The notes below the pieces were generated by a model. It was not told where the DNA came from. It saw only the letters and a program-made list of their open reading frames with translations, and ran no database searches. Position numbers and translations under genes: made by a program. A stretch of DNA of 53,270 bases, taken from positions 1 to 53,270 of the forward strand of contig JAITQA010000070.1 in assembly GCA_031289145.1 (NCBI GenBank). Direction: 5' to 3'. This DNA comes from Dysgonamonadaceae bacterium. Lineage in GTDB: Bacteria; Bacteroidota; Bacteroidia; Bacteroidales; Azobacteroidaceae. This document shows, piece after piece, positions 6,803 through 15,837 of the stretch. Within the stretch, counting starts at the first letter, position 1; each line of letters starts with the position of its first letter.

Positions 6803-8029
6803 ATGAAAGAATCGGATAAAAAATTCTGGTTGTATATCGAACCTGATGTATATTGCAATATAAAGGACAATAAATTATTTTTGTACAAAACAAAAAATAA
6901 TACTGTTATAGAGAACACGTCGAGTGAAATTATCTCATTGATTCAATCACTATATGAAAAACATAATCTTGGAGCTGTATATTTTGATGGGGAAAATCTA
7001 AAAAATACAATATTCAGCGATTTCATTGATGAATTTTGTAGAAAACAAATGGGAAATATCGTCGATACAAGATTTGTAACGAAAAAGCCGATACAACTCA
7101 TGCCTGTATTAAATCTACAACATGATATAGAAAAAAATAAAGACTCTGTAGGAGAAGGGATATTGAGTTATTTAACAGAAGTCAATTTATATATTAATCA
7201 AGTGTGTTTAGTCAATTGCCATTTCTGTAATGATTATTACCGGCAAAATTTGTGTTGTACTAAGAAAAATGAAAAAGATGAAATATCGTCCGTTAACACA
7301 CTAAAAAAGTTATTGGAACAAATTAAATACTCACCTGTCAGTAAATTAAATATTTTAGGCGGCAATATTCTACAACATCCCTATATTAAAAATTTTATAC
7401 CCGCGTTATCGGACTTTAAAGAATTTACTTATTTATGGATACACTACAAAAATATAGTTATTCATAAAGGAGATTTTTACGATTTTAAATATGTAATTCC
7501 TGTAACATTTCCTATTGATAAAACCTCTTTTACAAATTGTATTTCTTTAATGAAAGACAAACAAGTTTCTTATCATTTTTTTATTACAAATAAAAATGAA
7601 TATCATCAATTGGAACAACTTACCACAGAAAATGAAATCAAAGATTATAAAATAAGTCCATTTTACACAAAAAACAATCAAGCATTTTTCGAGGAGAACA
7701 TTTATTTGAACAAAGAGGATATTTTTGTTGAAAGAATCCCTTTCAGAAAAATTTTTGCTCATCAAAAGCTGAATACAATTTCTTTTGGTTCATTGACAAT
7801 TATGCCTGATGGTAACGTTTATGCCAACGTAAACAGTCCTGTTATCGGAAATATTAAAACTGACTCTATCTTATGTTTAATAGATAAAGAGATGCGTATT
7901 AATACCGCGTGGCGTAAAATTCGCAATAAAAAACCTTGCAACGACTGTTCATATCAATATCTTTGCCCTTCGCCTTCCAACTACGAATTAGCTATCGGGA
8001 AACCCAATCTTTGCCATGTAAAACCATGA
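6803..8029 (+). CDS. Pseudo-radical-SAM partner protein of the RiPP system
   Basis: This 408-residue protein has an N-terminal domain of about 100 residues (FWLYIEPDVYC ... NTVIENTSSEIISLIQSLYE) with the feel of a small strand/helix recognition domain. A divergent radical-SAM-like barrel follows, then a SPASM-like tail with Cys379, 382, 388 and 404. Relatives in GG-Bacteroidales loci are described as pseudo-rSAM partners. This copy nevertheless keeps a CX3CX2C motif, CLVNCHFC (Cys135, 139, 142), while the usual GGEP is only GGN (LGGNIL, 186-189). It probably helps bind the precursor for the maturase at 5538, or does a second step. The stop overlaps the start of the C39 fragment (ATGA at 8026-8029). 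GC content is very low, near 30 percent. Confidence 0.75.
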   Translation: MKESDKKFWLYIEPDVYCNIKDNKLFLYKTKNNTVIENTSSEIISLIQSLYEKHNLGAVYFDGENLKNTIFSDFIDEFCRKQMGNIVDTRFVTKKPIQLMPVLNLQHDIEKNKDSVGEGILSYLTEVNLYINQVCLVNCHFCNDYYRQNLCCTKKNEKDEISSVNTLKKLLEQIKYSPVSKLNILGGNILQHPYIKNFIPALSDFKEFTYLWIHYKNIVIHKGDFYDFKYVIPVTFPIDKTSFTNCISLMKDKQVSYHFFITNKNEYHQLEQLTTENEIKDYKISPFYTKNNQAFFEENIYLNKEDIFVERIPFRKIFAHQKLNTISFGSLTIMPDGNVYANVNSPVIGNIKTDSILCLIDKEMRINTAWRKIRNKKPCNDCSYQYLCPSPSNYELAIGKPNLCHVKP

Positions 8030-8160
8030 GCCGTTCTTTCCCCCACTACACCCAGCACGACACTGCCGATTGCAGCCTCACCTGCCTCCGCAAGATAGCC
8101 GCCCATTACGGTCACCCTTATTTGTTGGAAGAATTGAGGGAGCTGATTATTTATTGCTAA
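8026..8160 (+). pseudogene. N-terminal stub of a C39 peptidase/ABC exporter
   Basis: Only 44 codons remain. They match the start of peptidase-containing ABC transporters: QHDTADCSLTCLRKIAAHYG holds the oxyanion Gln and the catalytic Cys of the C39 motif (usually DCGxxCL; here DCS). The catalytic His/Asp, the membrane domain and the ATPase are missing; the frame ends LRELIIYC-stop at 8160 and the next gene is unrelated. The start overlaps the pseudo-rSAM stop, so it was the next gene of the operon. Such proteins cut the double-Gly leader and export the peptide. The stub is clearly GC-richer than the genes before it. A working exporter would have to be encoded elsewhere. Confidence 0.8.
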
Positions 8161-8196
8161 ATCAGCAATCTAAGTGAATATGATAAAAAAAAACAC

Positions 8197-8204
8197 TAAA
8201 TTTG
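8197..8204 (+). promoter_or_regulatory. -7 box (TAAATTTG) for the receptor at 8223
   Basis: TAAATTTG fits TAnnTTTG and puts the transcription start near 8210, 13 bases before the ATG at 8223. A longer frame starting at TTG 8202 would begin inside this box, so that start is rejected. No clear -33 element is seen. Confidence 0.55.
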
Positions 8205-8222
8205 CCATATAATACGTATGGA

Positions 8223-10568
8223 ATGGGAAAAGGTTTATTTATCAAGCAACAAATTTACACCTTAGCAATTTTCATCTTGCTCACCGGAAATAGCGCACTA
8301 CTCCAAGCGCAGCATATTTCCGGGAAAATTGTAAATACGAACCGGGTTCCGATTGCGTTTGCGAATATCATGCGCTTGCATCCTTCCGATTCCTCCTTCA
8401 TTGACGGAACAATCAGTTCGGAAGCGGGAACTTTCTTTTTTGAAAATATACCTGAAGGTCGGGAAATAGTAAAAATTTCCTGTTTGGGTTATTTGACGCG
8501 CTTTATTGCTGCCGAAACCAATCGGCAGCAAATCGACTGGGACGAAATTATACTGTTGGAAGATACTACACAATTGAGCGAAGTAGTTATTACGGCAGCC
8601 GTACCGCTATTTTCGCGGAATAGTTCCGGTCTGACGACCCATGTAAGCGGCACTTTATTGTCGTCGGCAGGGACGGCAATTGACGTAATCAAGCAAATTC
8701 CGGGTGTTTTGATAAAAGAAAATGAGATGGCGGTTTTTGGCAAAGGCGCTCCGGTGGTCTATATCAACAACCGTAAAATGTATGATAAAAGCGAATTGCA
8801 AAGAATTCAATCTTCCGATATCGCTACCATCGAACTGCTTACCAACCCCGGCGCGAAATACGATGCCGAGGGAAAAGCAGTGCTGATTATCCACGTCAAA
8901 CAAAATAAGGAAAACGGATGGGCGGTTCAAGTAAGCAATCGGCTGCAAAAAAGAAAGTATTTCGGCGATGAAGGAAGTGCAGGCATCAGTTATACGCAGG
9001 ATAATTTTTCATTCTTTTTGACTTGTAACCAATCGGTTGACAAAAATAGTTGGAATGCAAAGATTGATTACATCATTTATGCAGATACCGTCTGGAAACA
9101 ATTGATGGAACTGCCTCAGCTACATAAAATGCAAGACACGCATTTTACGGCAGGAATAGACTGGTCTATCGGTTCGAAGCACGCACTCGGATGGCAATAC
9201 CAAGGCTATACCGGCAGTGAGCAAATCAATTCGGACGGGTTGTATGCGGTATGGGCCGATACGGAAAGTTATGATAAAATAAGTACGAAAAATACGGCCA
9301 AAGAGCGTCCCGACCAAAATTTACTAAATATGTTTTACAAAGGAAATTACAGTGAAACATTCCATTTGCAACTGAATATGGACTACCTGAACAATCGCAA
9401 TAAAATCAATCAATTTACCCGGGAATTATCTACCGTTGAAGACCGGGATGTAAATATGAAAAGTCAATCCGATTTTCAGCTGTATGCCGGAAAACTTATC
9501 ATGGATTACCGTTTGGGAGAAAACGGCAATGTAACATTCGGCGGGGAATACAATCAAATAAAAGGCGCCGGATTTTTACTGAACCCTGAAAATTATGTAG
9601 AAAGCAGTTATTATCGGAATGAAGAAGAAAAAGCGGCGGGATTTTTGAGTTACAATACACAATTGGGTAAGTTACAAGTCCGGTTGGGAGGCCGTTACGA
9701 ATACGCTCGTATGAACGCAACGGAAGAAAACAGGCAAGAGAAAACAGACCGGACGCATCAAGGATTTTATCCGGATGTATCCTTTTATCAGACAGTCGGA
9801 AACACGCAAATGGGATTGGATTTTTCCAAGAAAATCCGACGCCCTTCTTTTGCTTTACTCAATAGCGGCAATTTCTATGCAAATCGCTTCCTGACAGAAA
9901 AAGGGAATCCTCTTCTCCAACAGGAAGGTATTTACCAAATAGATTATCAGTTGAAATATAAAATAGCGGATTTGAAGATAGGATATGTTTACATCAAGCA
10001 TCCGATCGCTTTTTCCATTGAAAGCATGGAAGACCATCCTACCCAAACCCTTATGCAATATATCAATTTCCCCAAATACCGGGAATTGAACGCGCTTCTT
10101 GCAAGCAATTTTACCTGTAAAATTTGGCAGAGCAGAATCAATATGGCTTTGAAAAGCCCCTTTTTTAAAGTCAATTACTTGAACGAAAAAACAAAACGCA
10201 ATCAGACTTCATTTTCATTCGATTTTTTCAATGATATTGTTTTACCAAAGGAGACTGTTTTTTCCCTTAATTTCAATTACCAGGGGAAATCGAATAATTA
10301 TGCGATTGCATACAATGAATATAAATGTATAGAAGCCGGTATCCGAAAATATTTTTTCAGCAAGAAATTGTTGGTCAACCTGCAATTCAGCGACCTGTTC
10401 GACTGGGTAAATACCCAAACCACAGTGGAAATCAATACGATTTCCTACAAAAAGAGAGTCAAATACGAATCTCGTTCTGTGCTACTCACGCTGAGTTACC
10501 GATTCAATGATTACAAAAAGAAATACAGGGGCGAAAATGCCGCCGCTGATGATATAAACAGGTTGTGA
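8223..10568 (+). CDS. TonB-dependent receptor / outer-membrane beta-barrel protein
   Basis: This is a 781-residue protein when started at the ATG at 8223. It has a signal peptide (IYTLAIFILLTGNSALLQA-Q), a carboxypeptidase-regulatory-like domain at about 28-105 (ISGKIVNTNRVPIAFANIMRL), the linker SEVVITAA, a plug domain at about 125-225 (IDVIKQIPGVLIKENEMAVFGKGAPVVYINNRKM) and a long barrel typical of the OMP_b-brl_3 family. The substrate is unknown. It lies just after the RiPP island, has higher GC and its own promoter, and is probably not part of that system. Its stop codon abuts the stop of the converging TPR gene with no base between them (10568/10569). Confidence 0.85.
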   Translation: MGKGLFIKQQIYTLAIFILLTGNSALLQAQHISGKIVNTNRVPIAFANIMRLHPSDSSFIDGTISSEAGTFFFENIPEGREIVKISCLGYLTRFIAAETNRQQIDWDEIILLEDTTQLSEVVITAAVPLFSRNSSGLTTHVSGTLLSSAGTAIDVIKQIPGVLIKENEMAVFGKGAPVVYINNRKMYDKSELQRIQSSDIATIELLTNPGAKYDAEGKAVLIIHVKQNKENGWAVQVSNRLQKRKYFGDEGSAGISYTQDNFSFFLTCNQSVDKNSWNAKIDYIIYADTVWKQLMELPQLHKMQDTHFTAGIDWSIGSKHALGWQYQGYTGSEQINSDGLYAVWADTESYDKISTKNTAKERPDQNLLNMFYKGNYSETFHLQLNMDYLNNRNKINQFTRELSTVEDRDVNMKSQSDFQLYAGKLIMDYRLGENGNVTFGGEYNQIKGAGFLLNPENYVESSYYRNEEEKAAGFLSYNTQLGKLQVRLGGRYEYARMNATEENRQEKTDRTHQGFYPDVSFYQTVGNTQMGLDFSKKIRRPSFALLNSGNFYANRFLTEKGNPLLQQEGIYQIDYQLKYKIADLKIGYVYIKHPIAFSIESMEDHPTQTLMQYINFPKYRELNALLASNFTCKIWQSRINMALKSPFFKVNYLNEKTKRNQTSFSFDFFNDIVLPKETVFSLNFNYQGKSNNYAIAYNEYKCIEAGIRKYFFSKKLLVNLQFSDLFDWVNTQTTVEINTISYKKRVKYESRSVLLTLSYRFNDYKKKYRGENAAADDINRL

Positions 10569-12767
10569 TTACAACTTGTACAAAAGACTATCCAAGATAA
10601 TCGGAATATCTGCCGCCTTCACACCGGCGTTCAACAAATCGGGAATATCTGCCGAAAAAGATTCGGTAAATTTTTCTATTGAGTCCCCTTGTTCATCCAT
10701 GGCCGATTTGTATAAATTGAGTGCATTCCGGTTGTTTCCCAGCGCCAGTTCTGTGTGACCGGCATTGAGGTAATCAATTGTATTCGGATTGTTTTCCAAT
10801 ATCTTACCATAATAATCTTTTGCTTCTATGTATTTCCCGGTCAAAAAGGAACACCAAGCAATCGGACGCCAAGCTTTTTCTTTATTCTTAGACAGATATT
10901 CTACCTTGAAATAACATTTCAGCGCTTCGGAATAATCCTTCAGTTCCAAATGACAATGCCCGATATTGAGTTGGATACTCAGGTTATCCGGATTTAGCTG
11001 TTCGGCTTTCCGGTAATATTCTAAAGCATCATTGGGTTGTTTCAGTACCCGGTAACAATGGGCTATCTTTTTGATTGTCCAGGAATTATTAGCATTGAAC
11101 AGTTCGGCTTTCCGGTAATATTCCAAGGCTTCCGCTAATTTTCCCTGCATCTGAAGACAATAACCTTTCTTTTCCAGGAGGACTGCATCATTGGGTTGAA
11201 CCTGCAACAGGTCGTCGAAAATACCGGCAGCCTCCTTGAAATAATTCCGGTTTAAATAATATTCTCCGATAATCATGCGATTTTCCGGCTCGGAAATAAA
11301 TTGAGCGATAGTCGGAACCGAATGAAAATCAGGTTTCATGCCAAAGATATCTTCAAAACCGGCACGTTTCGGATACAATTTGTAGAAACGGTATAAGTCC
11401 TGAATGTATTGACGGGCAACCGGATGTATTTTATTTTTATTATCCGGAAGTTCTTCTTTTATCATTTCCCGGACGGCTTCGGATTCGTCCGAAAACTGAC
11501 TGCTAATCATGTTTCGATACATTTCCGGCATATTTGAAATACTGAAATAAAAGGAATACTTGTCGGAATTGCACAACATGGACGATTCCATCAATAATTT
11601 AACGAACCCGCCTGCTTCCTCTTTCCCGCTATTTTCGCTGCGAGTAGTGAAAGGGACAAACCAGTTGCTTATCTCGTTGAAAAAAGAATAATTTTTCAGG
11701 TGGAGGAAAGAAGAATGCATGACATCCGCTCCTTCCATTTGTAATTCGGAGAACTCTTGCAGTTTGTCGGTAAGACCGGCATCTTCAATTAGTTGTTGCC
11801 AATCCGGGTTTTTGTCTTCGAAACCGGAATCGCTCATCAAATCATCTAACTTAATTTTTGAACCGATTTTCGGACTGATTTTTAACATTTCCGGCAGAAT
11901 TTCTTCTTGGATGATACGTGTAATCTTCTCTGTTTCACGGCTAAGGATAAATTGAAGGATAATATTCCGTATATCATTGATAAACTGCCGGTCTTCCGAC
12001 AACAACACCAAGCGGTTATGAATGTTCGGATAAAGAAAAAGCCTTTTGTCGTAGCGACGGATAAAAAGCATGATACCTGTCAGTGCGCGTTGACGGATTT
12101 CTTCGTTTTTATTGGCGGCGGCGTCCAGCAACAATACCGCCTTTTTTTCATCGAAAGTTTCCTCAAGACTGAGGGTGACAGCCGAAATAATCAGGCTAAG
12201 CAAAGTATTCGGATGCAAACGATTATTTAACACTTTCAGCCAAATTTCTTTTTCGGATGAATTCCATGTATCGCTCAGCCAGATTTTACGAAATATTTTA
12301 GCTTCTATTTTTTCCTTTTCTTGCGCTAAATTACGGAGTTTATGCGCTTTTTCCGCACCTTCTTCCAGCAAATCGACCAAAGTAATTTTACTGACAGTAT
12401 CATCCATTATTTCGACTAAGAAACCGGATGATTCGGGCAGTTGCATTTCGAACGTTCTCCGGTTGTCGTAGAAGCATGTCGGAGAGTGTATGGTATTGAG
12501 TTGCAGCATTGTCTGGTCTGCTACGGCGTAAATCGACCGGAGTAAATCGTTGTATATCTTTTCTTGCTGTGGGTCTTTCACGCCATCGGCCAAATACCGG
12601 AGCATCCGCTGATAATTGTCCGACAAATCTGTAAGCTGTTCGCTCAACCGCCAGTTTTGTATGTTCGACAGTAGAAAAGCCAGCAAGTCAAAAGCTTTTT
12701 TCAGCCTTTTATGTTCTAAAGCCTCCCTGATATTCAGGAAGCTGTCTTGAAGTTCTTGTTTTGTCAT
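10569..12767 (-). CDS. Tetratricopeptide-repeat protein
   Basis: This 732-residue cytoplasmic protein has no signal peptide. The N-terminal 490 residues are helical and without recognised motifs. About six TPR units follow at roughly residues 495-695 (for example [51 protein letters not shown]), a scaffold for protein contacts. The start is set at the ATG whose last bases overlap the tdk stop (ATGA, 12764-12767); an in-frame upstream ATG at 12800 lies inside tdk. It is the last gene of the operon with recA and tdk, and no specific function can be given. Confidence 0.8.
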   Translation of the reverse strand: MTKQELQDSFLNIREALEHKRLKKAFDLLAFLLSNIQNWRLSEQLTDLSDNYQRMLRYLADGVKDPQQEKIYNDLLRSIYAVADQTMLQLNTIHSPTCFYDNRRTFEMQLPESSGFLVEIMDDTVSKITLVDLLEEGAEKAHKLRNLAQEKEKIEAKIFRKIWLSDTWNSSEKEIWLKVLNNRLHPNTLLSLIISAVTLSLEETFDEKKAVLLLDAAANKNEEIRQRALTGIMLFIRRYDKRLFLYPNIHNRLVLLSEDRQFINDIRNIILQFILSRETEKITRIIQEEILPEMLKISPKIGSKIKLDDLMSDSGFEDKNPDWQQLIEDAGLTDKLQEFSELQMEGADVMHSSFLHLKNYSFFNEISNWFVPFTTRSENSGKEEAGGFVKLLMESSMLCNSDKYSFYFSISNMPEMYRNMISSQFSDESEAVREMIKEELPDNKNKIHPVARQYIQDLYRFYKLYPKRAGFEDIFGMKPDFHSVPTIAQFISEPENRMIIGEYYLNRNYFKEAAGIFDDLLQVQPNDAVLLEKKGYCLQMQGKLAEALEYYRKAELFNANNSWTIKKIAHCYRVLKQPNDALEYYRKAEQLNPDNLSIQLNIGHCHLELKDYSEALKCYFKVEYLSKNKEKAWRPIAWCSFLTGKYIEAKDYYGKILENNPNTIDYLNAGHTELALGNNRNALNLYKSAMDEQGDSIEKFTESFSADIPDLLNAGVKAADIPIILDSLLYKL

Positions 12768-13345
12768 GATAAAATATTTTTTTTGAAACAAGTACGACAC
12801 AATGGCTGATATTCTTCCTTTTCGCCTAAGAATACCAATTTTTCGTTGTTTACCAAGCGGTGGGAGTAGCCTGCCAATTTACCACATTCTACACAAACGG
12901 CGTGAACTTTGGTTACGTCATCGGCGATAGCGCAAAGCGCAGGCATCGGGCCAAACGGGTTTCCTTTGAAATCCATATCCAATCCGGCCACGATAACGCG
13001 AACGCCCTGGTTGGCCAATTGGTTGCATATCATGATAATTCCTTCGTCAAAAAATTGAGCTTCGTCAATACCAATCACATCAATTCCGCCCGAAAGAAGG
13101 AGTATGTTGCCGGAATGTTCCACCGGTGTACACGGAATCGCATTTTGGTCGTGCGACACAATGTTTTCTTCCGAAAACCGGGTATCCATGGCCGGCTTGA
13201 AAATTTCGACGCTTTGTTTGGCAAACTGGGCGCGTTTCATCCTGCGGATAAGTTCTTCCGTTTTACCGGAGAACATCGATCCGCAGATGACTTCTATTGA
13301 ACCGACTTTGCCGGTGTCAAAGAACCGGTTTTCAGAGAAACGCAT
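12764..13345 (-). CDS. tdk: Thymidine kinase (type II)
   Basis: This enzyme phosphorylates thymidine to dTMP in the salvage pathway. The 193-residue protein has the P-loop GSMFSGKT (about 22-29), the DEAQFF motif ([11 protein letters not shown]) that provides the magnesium-binding Asp and the general-base Glu, and zinc-binding CVEC and CRTC pairs near the C-terminus, as in the TK1-like family. The ATG at 13345 shares one base with the recA stop (TGATG). A GTG three bases further up is also in frame, but the overlap favours the ATG. It is translationally coupled to recA upstream and to the TPR gene downstream. Confidence 0.95.
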   Translation of the reverse strand: MRFSENRFFDTGKVGSIEVICGSMFSGKTEELIRRMKRAQFAKQSVEIFKPAMDTRFSEENIVSHDQNAIPCTPVEHSGNILLLSGGIDVIGIDEAQFFDEGIIMICNQLANQGVRVIVAGLDMDFKGNPFGPMPALCAIADDVTKVHAVCVECGKLAGYSHRLVNNEKLVFLGEKEEYQPLCRTCFKKNILS

Positions 13346-14385
13346 CACTTTTTCCGAAGTTCTTCCATTACTTTTGCTTCGATTTCATCGGCTAATTCAG
13401 GGTTGTCGCGCAGGCAATCTTTTGTGGCTTCCCTGCCTTGTGCGAGTTTTGTTTCGTTGTAGCTGTACCAGCTTCCGCTTTTCTTGACAACGCCCAATTC
13501 TGCTCCCAAATCGACCAATTCGCCGGTTTTGGAGATTCCTTCGCCGAACATGATGTCGAATTCCGCTTTCCGGAAAGGAGGCGCAACTTTGTTTTTCACG
13601 ACTTTCACCCGTGTTTGGTTTCCTTTCACTTCTTCACCGTCTTTAATTTGCGATATCCGGCGAATATCCAGGCGGACGGAAGCGTAAAATTTCAAGGCGT
13701 TACCTCCGGTTGTCGTTTCCGGATTGCCGAACATTATGCCGATTTTTTCACGAAGTTGGTTGATAAATACGCAGGTAGTGTTGGTTTTACTGATAGCGGC
13801 AGTCAGTTTCCGCAAAGCTTGCGACATCAGACGCGCCTGCAATCCCATTTTAGATTCACCCATTTCACCTTCCAGTTCAGCTTTGGGCGTCAGAGCGGCA
13901 ACCGAGTCTATCACGATAATGTCTATCGCAGAAGAACGAATCAATTGCTCGGTTATTTCCAATGCCTGTTCTCCGGAATCCGGTTGTGAAATCCAGAGAT
14001 TTTCGACGTCCACACCCAATTTCTCGGCATAAAACCGGTCGAAAGCGTGTTCCGCATCAATAAAAGCGGCGATACCACCTGCTTTTTGCGCTTCGGCGAT
14101 GGCATGGATAGCCAGCGTGGTCTTTCCCGACGATTCCGGACCGTAGATTTCGACGACCCTCCCGCGCGGATAGCCACCCACGCCTAAGGCTGCATTCAAG
14201 CCTACGGAGCCTGTCGGGATAACGGCTATTTCTTCTATGGCATTGTCGCCCATTTTCATAATGGAGCCTTTGCCGTAACTCTTCTCAATTTTTTCCATTG
14301 TCGCATGAAGCGCTTTCAGCTTTTCTGCATTTGGATTTGTCGTTGTTTGCTCTTTCATTTCCGATTTTTTTTCTTTTTTGTCCAT
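13345..14385 (-). CDS. recA: Recombinase RecA
   Basis: This 346-residue ATP-dependent strand-exchange protein serves homologous recombination and DNA-damage signalling. Walker A is GPESSGKTT (82-90). The core is unbroken: DAEHAFD, the DSVAALTP Walker B region, the QALRKLT L1 region and the [10 protein letters not shown]...[21 protein letters not shown]2 region are all visible. The N-terminal 20 residues form a charged, poorly conserved tail, and the C-terminus is Glu/Lys-rich. The gene follows the dehydrogenase gene after 37 bases and is coupled to tdk. No LexA-type box was recognised upstream. Confidence 0.98.
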   Translation of the reverse strand: MDKKEKKSEMKEQTTTNPNAEKLKALHATMEKIEKSYGKGSIMKMGDNAIEEIAVIPTGSVGLNAALGVGGYPRGRVVEIYGPESSGKTTLAIHAIAEAQKAGGIAAFIDAEHAFDRFYAEKLGVDVENLWISQPDSGEQALEITEQLIRSSAIDIIVIDSVAALTPKAELEGEMGESKMGLQARLMSQALRKLTAAISKTNTTCVFINQLREKIGIMFGNPETTTGGNALKFYASVRLDIRRISQIKDGEEVKGNQTRVKVVKNKVAPPFRKAEFDIMFGEGISKTGELVDLGAELGVVKKSGSWYSYNETKLAQGREATKDCLRDNPELADEIEAKVMEELRKK

Positions 14386-14422
14386 AATTTTGTTTGTTAA
14401 AGGTTTTGAATAAATTATTTAT

Positions 14423-15631
14423 TTAAACTTCTAAATCTCCGTTAAAAATCTCGTGCCAGGGTAAACCTTGTTTGTTCAGTTCATCCAGGAACGGGTCGGG
14501 ATTAAATTCCTCAACATTGAAAACACCGGGTTTTCGCCAGTTGTTTTTTGCAAACATCAAAGCCCCAATGGTTGCCGGAACGCCGGTCGTATAACTGACT
14601 CCTTGCGTGCCCGTTTCCTTGTAGGCATCCTGATGCAGGCAATTGTTGTAAATATAATAGGCTATTTCCTTCCCTTCTTTGTCCAATCCTTTGATGCGGC
14701 AACCAATGCTTGTTTCGCCGGTATAGTTTTCGCCCAATTCACCGGGGTCGGGCAATACCGCTTTCAGAAACTGGATGGGTACGATTTCCACGCCGTTGTA
14801 AAGGATGGGGTCGATTCGGGCCATGCCGATGTTTTGGATTACCCGCAGGTGCGTCAGGTATTCCTGTCCGAATGTCATCCAGAAACGCGCCCGCTTGAGG
14901 CTGGGGAAATTCTTCACCAGCGATTCAAGTTCTTCGTGATAAATCACATACGATTCTTTCGGTCCGATACGTGGGTAAATCAACGGTTTGTGTATTTCGT
15001 GCGGTTCGGTGACGACCCATTGCCCGTTTTCCCAGTATTTGCCTTTTTGGGTAACTTCGCGGATATTGATTTCCGGATTGAAATTGGTGGCGAACGCTTT
15101 TCCATGATCGCCTGCATTACAATCCACAATATCGAGATATTCCATTTTACTGAAATAATGTTTGGCGGCATAAGCGGTGAAAATGCTTGTTACACCAGGG
15201 TCAAATCCACAACCCAGAATCGCTGTCAGTCCGGCTTTTTCAAATTTATCCTGATACGCCCATTGCCATTTATATTCGAATTTCGCTTCGTCTTTCGGCT
15301 CGTAATTAGCCGTGTCCAAATAATTGACTCCCGCTTCCAGACAGGCGTCCATGATGGTCAAATCCTGGTAAGGCAAGGCGACATTAATCACCAGTTCAGG
15401 CTTGAAATTTTTGAACAAAGAAACTAATTCCGCCACATTGTCCGCATCTACCTGTGCGGTTCGAATCGGTTGGTTGCCATATTTCGTACCTATAGCGTCG
15501 GCTATGGCGTCACACTTCGATTGCGTGCGGCTGGCCAAGAGGATATCCGTAAAAACGGCGTGATTCTGCGCTGCTTTGTGGGCGACAACCGTTCCTACGC
15601 CCCCTGCGCCAATAATGATTATTTTTGACAT
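14423..15631 (-). CDS. Saccharopine dehydrogenase-family enzyme, probably carboxy(nor)spermidine dehydrogenase
   Basis: This 402-residue NAD(P)-dependent enzyme begins with a Rossmann fold (IIIIGAGGVGTVVAHKAA, residues 4-21). Its full length and motifs (CGFDPGVTSIFTAYA; VDCNAGDHGKAFATNFNPEIN; GVSYTTGVPATIGALMF) match the LYS9/carboxynorspermidine dehydrogenase group. That group reduces the Schiff base of aspartate semialdehyde and a diamine on the alternative polyamine route used by Bacteroidota. No decarboxylase partner lies in this window, so the exact substrate is inferred from the family. It is the first gene of the minus operon leading into recA; its promoter is at 15656-15663. Confidence 0.8.
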   Translation of the reverse strand: MSKIIIIGAGGVGTVVAHKAAQNHAVFTDILLASRTQSKCDAIADAIGTKYGNQPIRTAQVDADNVAELVSLFKNFKPELVINVALPYQDLTIMDACLEAGVNYLDTANYEPKDEAKFEYKWQWAYQDKFEKAGLTAILGCGFDPGVTSIFTAYAAKHYFSKMEYLDIVDCNAGDHGKAFATNFNPEINIREVTQKGKYWENGQWVVTEPHEIHKPLIYPRIGPKESYVIYHEELESLVKNFPSLKRARFWMTFGQEYLTHLRVIQNIGMARIDPILYNGVEIVPIQFLKAVLPDPGELGENYTGETSIGCRIKGLDKEGKEIAYYIYNNCLHQDAYKETGTQGVSYTTGVPATIGALMFAKNNWRKPGVFNVEEFNPDPFLDELNKQGLPWHEIFNGDLEV

Positions 15632-15655
15632 ATTTTTTGTAGACTATTTAAACTA

Positions 15656-15663
15656 CAAATTTA
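15656..15663 (-). promoter_or_regulatory. -7 box of the dehydrogenase-recA operon
   Basis: Read on the minus strand this is TAAATTTG, matching TAnnTTTG, with a start point near 15651 and a leader of about 20 bases to the ATG at 15631. It is divergent from the promoter at 15728-15735. Confidence 0.55.
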
Positions 15664-15727
15664 CAAAAAAAAAATTTAACGCGAAAATTTATTTTTTTAT
15701 GCGCCCGGTACGTAGACAAAAAAATCT

Positions 15728-15735
15728 TATCTTTG
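15728..15735 (+). promoter_or_regulatory. -7 box (TATCTTTG) of the lipoprotein gene
   Basis: This is a perfect TAnnTTTG. Transcription would start near 15740, leaving a leader of about 98 bases that contains the hairpin at 15794-15834. Confidence 0.6.
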
Positions 15736-15793
15736 TGCTTTCAACTAAAATTTTTTATGAAGCAGATAAGTCTAATAAACACCCAAAAGCATC

Positions 15794-15834
15794 AAAATCT
15801 CACGCTCCCCACCCTTTGTGTGTGGAGATTTTTT
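15794..15834 (+). terminator. Terminator-like hairpin in the lipoprotein leader (possible attenuator)
   Basis: AAAATCTC (15794-15801) pairs perfectly with GAGATTTT (15825-15832), and the T-run continues to 15834, three bases before the lipoprotein ATG. An ATG at 15757 is in frame with the lipoprotein through this hairpin. The region may therefore act as an attenuator with an upstream coding stretch, or simply be an extended N-terminus. Confidence 0.4.
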
Positions 15835-15837
15835 CGC

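Noticed and set aside
8202-8222. Upstream TTG start extending the receptor at 8223 by seven codons
   Set aside because: The TTG is part of the TAAATTTG promoter box, so it would not be transcribed; the ATG at 8223 gives a normal signal peptide.
13438-13989. A 183-residue plus-strand frame antisense to recA
   Set aside because: Shadow of recA codon bias; the opposite frame has all RecA motifs.
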